Assembly (NCBI GenBank): GCA_933228895.1
Contig: OW121847.1
Span: 81,943,656 to 82,007,655 of the forward strand
Direction: 5' to 3'
Source of the DNA: Platycnemis pennipes
Taxonomy: Eukaryota > Arthropoda > Insecta > Odonata > Platycnemididae
Length of the DNA: 64,000 bases
The notes under the pieces are model-generated. The model had not been told where the DNA came from. It saw nothing but the letters and a program-made list of their open reading frames with translations, and made no database searches. Below, piece by piece: positions 61,970 through 64,000 of this stretch. Numbering within the stretch: the stretch's first letter is position 1; every line of letters begins with the position of its first letter. The position numbers and the translations under genes were made by a program.

Positions 61970-64000
61970 GGAATTTTATTTTTTAAAAACATACAGGTGA
62001 AGTTGGGGCGAAGGAAATATAGGGGTAGGGGACTGCTTTCTGGCGGGAGAAAATATCTACGTAGCAACTATAGGACCGACGTTAATGAAGGTGAGGAGGG
62101 AGATTCAGGATGGGCCCGCGTGATGTTGCGATGTATCGACTCTGATGCGCGAGACTCAGGCAATATCGCAATTTTATATTTAGCCCTATTGCGATATATC
62201 GATTTGCATCATAATGAGTTTGCATCATGAATGTGGACTAAAATATCTCCGATACATTGGAACGAAAAACAATGCTATCATTGTGGTGGGTTTAAATGTC
62301 CTGCATCTATATAAAAATGCCACAATGGCATTTGGCATTGGTTGTCAAGTCATCAATTATGAAAATAAAGTCAAGGTGAAAATTAGGCGGGGAAAAGCTA
62401 ATGAAAAAGGAGATGTAATTTTGTCAAAATCATTAAAAACTGTTTAACATGTGGTCATGTATGATGCGTGGAAGGATATTTCTTGTATCTCTCGACTTGG
62501 CTGTTGATCTCTCTTCATTTATCCTTCCAATATGTACAGTGTGGAGATTGTTAATCTTGGTCCGGGAGACTCACGCTATGTCCTAATTTATTATTGATCC
62601 CTACTACGACCTATCCAAAAGTCCCAACGAAAAAGAAGGCGTTGCGGTGGGAAGATGAGTGAGCGCAATTACCATTGCCCTCAAAGGTGATGGAGACGAA
62701 CACCCGTTTTTAATGCTAAGGTACGCCTCCAAGTCATTCCTATTCTAATGAACGAGTTTGCCACCACCTTCTCTCTCCAAGGGTTCACGGGACCTCACGT
62801 CTCTCCTTTCCTCCGAGTTTGAGGATTAAGACCTGTTTCACTCTAAACCGAGTAAATTTTGCATTCAAATCTCGCGTCACCTCTTACGCCCTCATTACTG
62901 GAGTCCCAGAGCGCCAGAAGCGCTTGGGCTTTCGCAAGATGCGCTTAAACTGAGAAACATCCGCTCTCCGTAGTGTGAAAACTCGTGGAAAATATTTTTC
63001 GTGATGATTTAACTGTTAAAGATCGAATTAGTGCCATCAATTTCAGTGAATAGGTATTTAATATAATATACTTCGATGGGATGGGACTTAGATGGGATGG
63101 GAATACTTAGATGGGACTCACTTAGATGGGATGATTTTAATCACATTTTTTAGATAATTAGGTAATACAGGCATTTTGCCCGCGTTATTTAATTTACTAC
63201 CAAAAGTAGAGATACTGGTCCAGATCGCTATGCATTGGAATCAGACCTGAATTAAAACATAATCTGTTAAGTAGAGTGAATCTATCTTTAGAAAATAGCA
63301 AAAATTGATGAAATACTATATTTATCACCAGGTACTCCGATATTAATTGGTATGCTGCGAGTCGGCACAGGTTATAAGCTTTTCCAATTATCAACCTCCA
63401 AAGGAGAGCGTTGCCTCAAAGCGTTCGGAATACTAGCTAGTATTGTCTTCGTGGTCTGAAGCGACGAAATGGATTGGCTTACAGAACGTAAAGCCTTTTT
63501 GAGGTATACAGACGACAGAAGATGATTGTTGAATTTAGGTATGTCAGAAAATTAACTGTAGTTCTTCATTGAAATGAAGTTGAGCATTTCACCCCTTCAC
63601 AGCAATTAAATTGTCGGTGGTAATCTGTTAATGATGGAAGAGTCATGTTGTTAATTCATTTTATGACAGGGAGAAAATACGGCGAAGACTAAATTGCTAC
63701 AGACTAGGCGAATCGGAAATTACTCGCAATAAGAGCAACGTAATTGAGCTCACCACATTGATATACCCGGGAGAGGAATTGGGTTTAACGCACGGGTGTT
63801 TATTTCATTGTCCTCCGCTTCAATCATGACTAAAGGGATACTTTTAGCACTACCCACAATTTCCTCCTAAAATTAGGACGTGTTGAATCCTAGTGTCCGA
63901 ACCACTATGGGTAAATCCTAATCAATTCTCTTCTGTGATAGAACCACATTCTCTTCACGTGGGAGGGCACACGTCACATAACTATGTATCTCTAAATTGA
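61970..64000. other. sequence upstream of the island, small repeats only
   Basis: It contains a 10-bp perfect inverted repeat (atatcgcaat at 62163-62172, attgcgatat at 62188-62197). A small minisatellite of acttagatgggatggga-type units lies at about 63072-63133. A few frames of 65-88 codons show no domain. No upstream gene is visible. Confidence 0.4.

Noticed and set aside
61267..62067. 266-codon minus-strand open frame
   Set aside because: It is the Pro/Ser-rich complement of a polypurine tract, has no recognisable domain, and competing frames are open on the other strand.

Overview
The window looks like non-coding DNA from an arthropod, most likely an insect, nuclear genome. It is AT-rich, has no dense gene order, carries tRNA-derived SINEs, LINE fragments and a dead mariner, and holds short exons with canonical GT/AG borders. 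The species cannot be read from the sequence. The anchor is an 80-bp exon at 1131-1210 on the minus strand. It encodes 26 residues ([12 protein letters not shown]...KNQRS) that match the conserved cytoplasmic N-terminus just before S1 of the sodium-activated potassium channel SLO2 (Slack, KCNT family).

At the other end, 60497-60567 on the minus strand looks like a first coding exon. It has an ATG with an in-frame upstream stop five codons before it, 23 codons beginning MGSSNRYSSYN, and a GTGAGG donor. It ends after two bases (AG) of a codon, and the SLO2 exon begins with one base (A), so the two join in frame and the junction codon is Arg. A CpG-rich, strongly strand-asymmetric island (about 60560-61960) lies directly upstream in the direction of transcription. 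My main inference is that the window covers the promoter and first coding exon of SLO2, a first intron of about 59.3 kb (1211-60496), exon 2, and the start of intron 2 (1-1130).

The proposed intron holds mostly mobile-element debris. There is a LINE whose RT core is deleted (4385-5352), with two relatives (27676-27760, 47665-47960). There is a 3' fragment of a CR1/jockey-like LINE (56108-56875) with two detached 3' tails, and a frameshifted mariner (24205-24840). A group of tRNA-headed SINEs shares a 3' body but has different heads. One SINE (31655-32300) is split by a 316-bp hAT-type MITE with a clean 8-bp target duplication and an 18-G run. There is also an exact 101-bp tandem duplication (21658-21860), a 30-bp inverted repeat (49070-49252), a 70-bp tandem repeat (50941-51090) and a 22-bp exact direct repeat (52944/53494).

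GC- and CpG-rich patches of 0.4-1 kb recur through the AT-rich background (near 2.6-3.2, 9.2-9.8, 10.8-11.7, 17.5-18.1, 23.7-24.2, 35.5-36.2, 37.6-38.3, 39.5-39.85, 45.5-46.0 and 60.6-62 kb). They lack convincing exons and may be regulatory islands or alternative promoters. I saw no complete multi-exon gene, tRNA or rRNA gene, CRISPR array or prokaryotic system.
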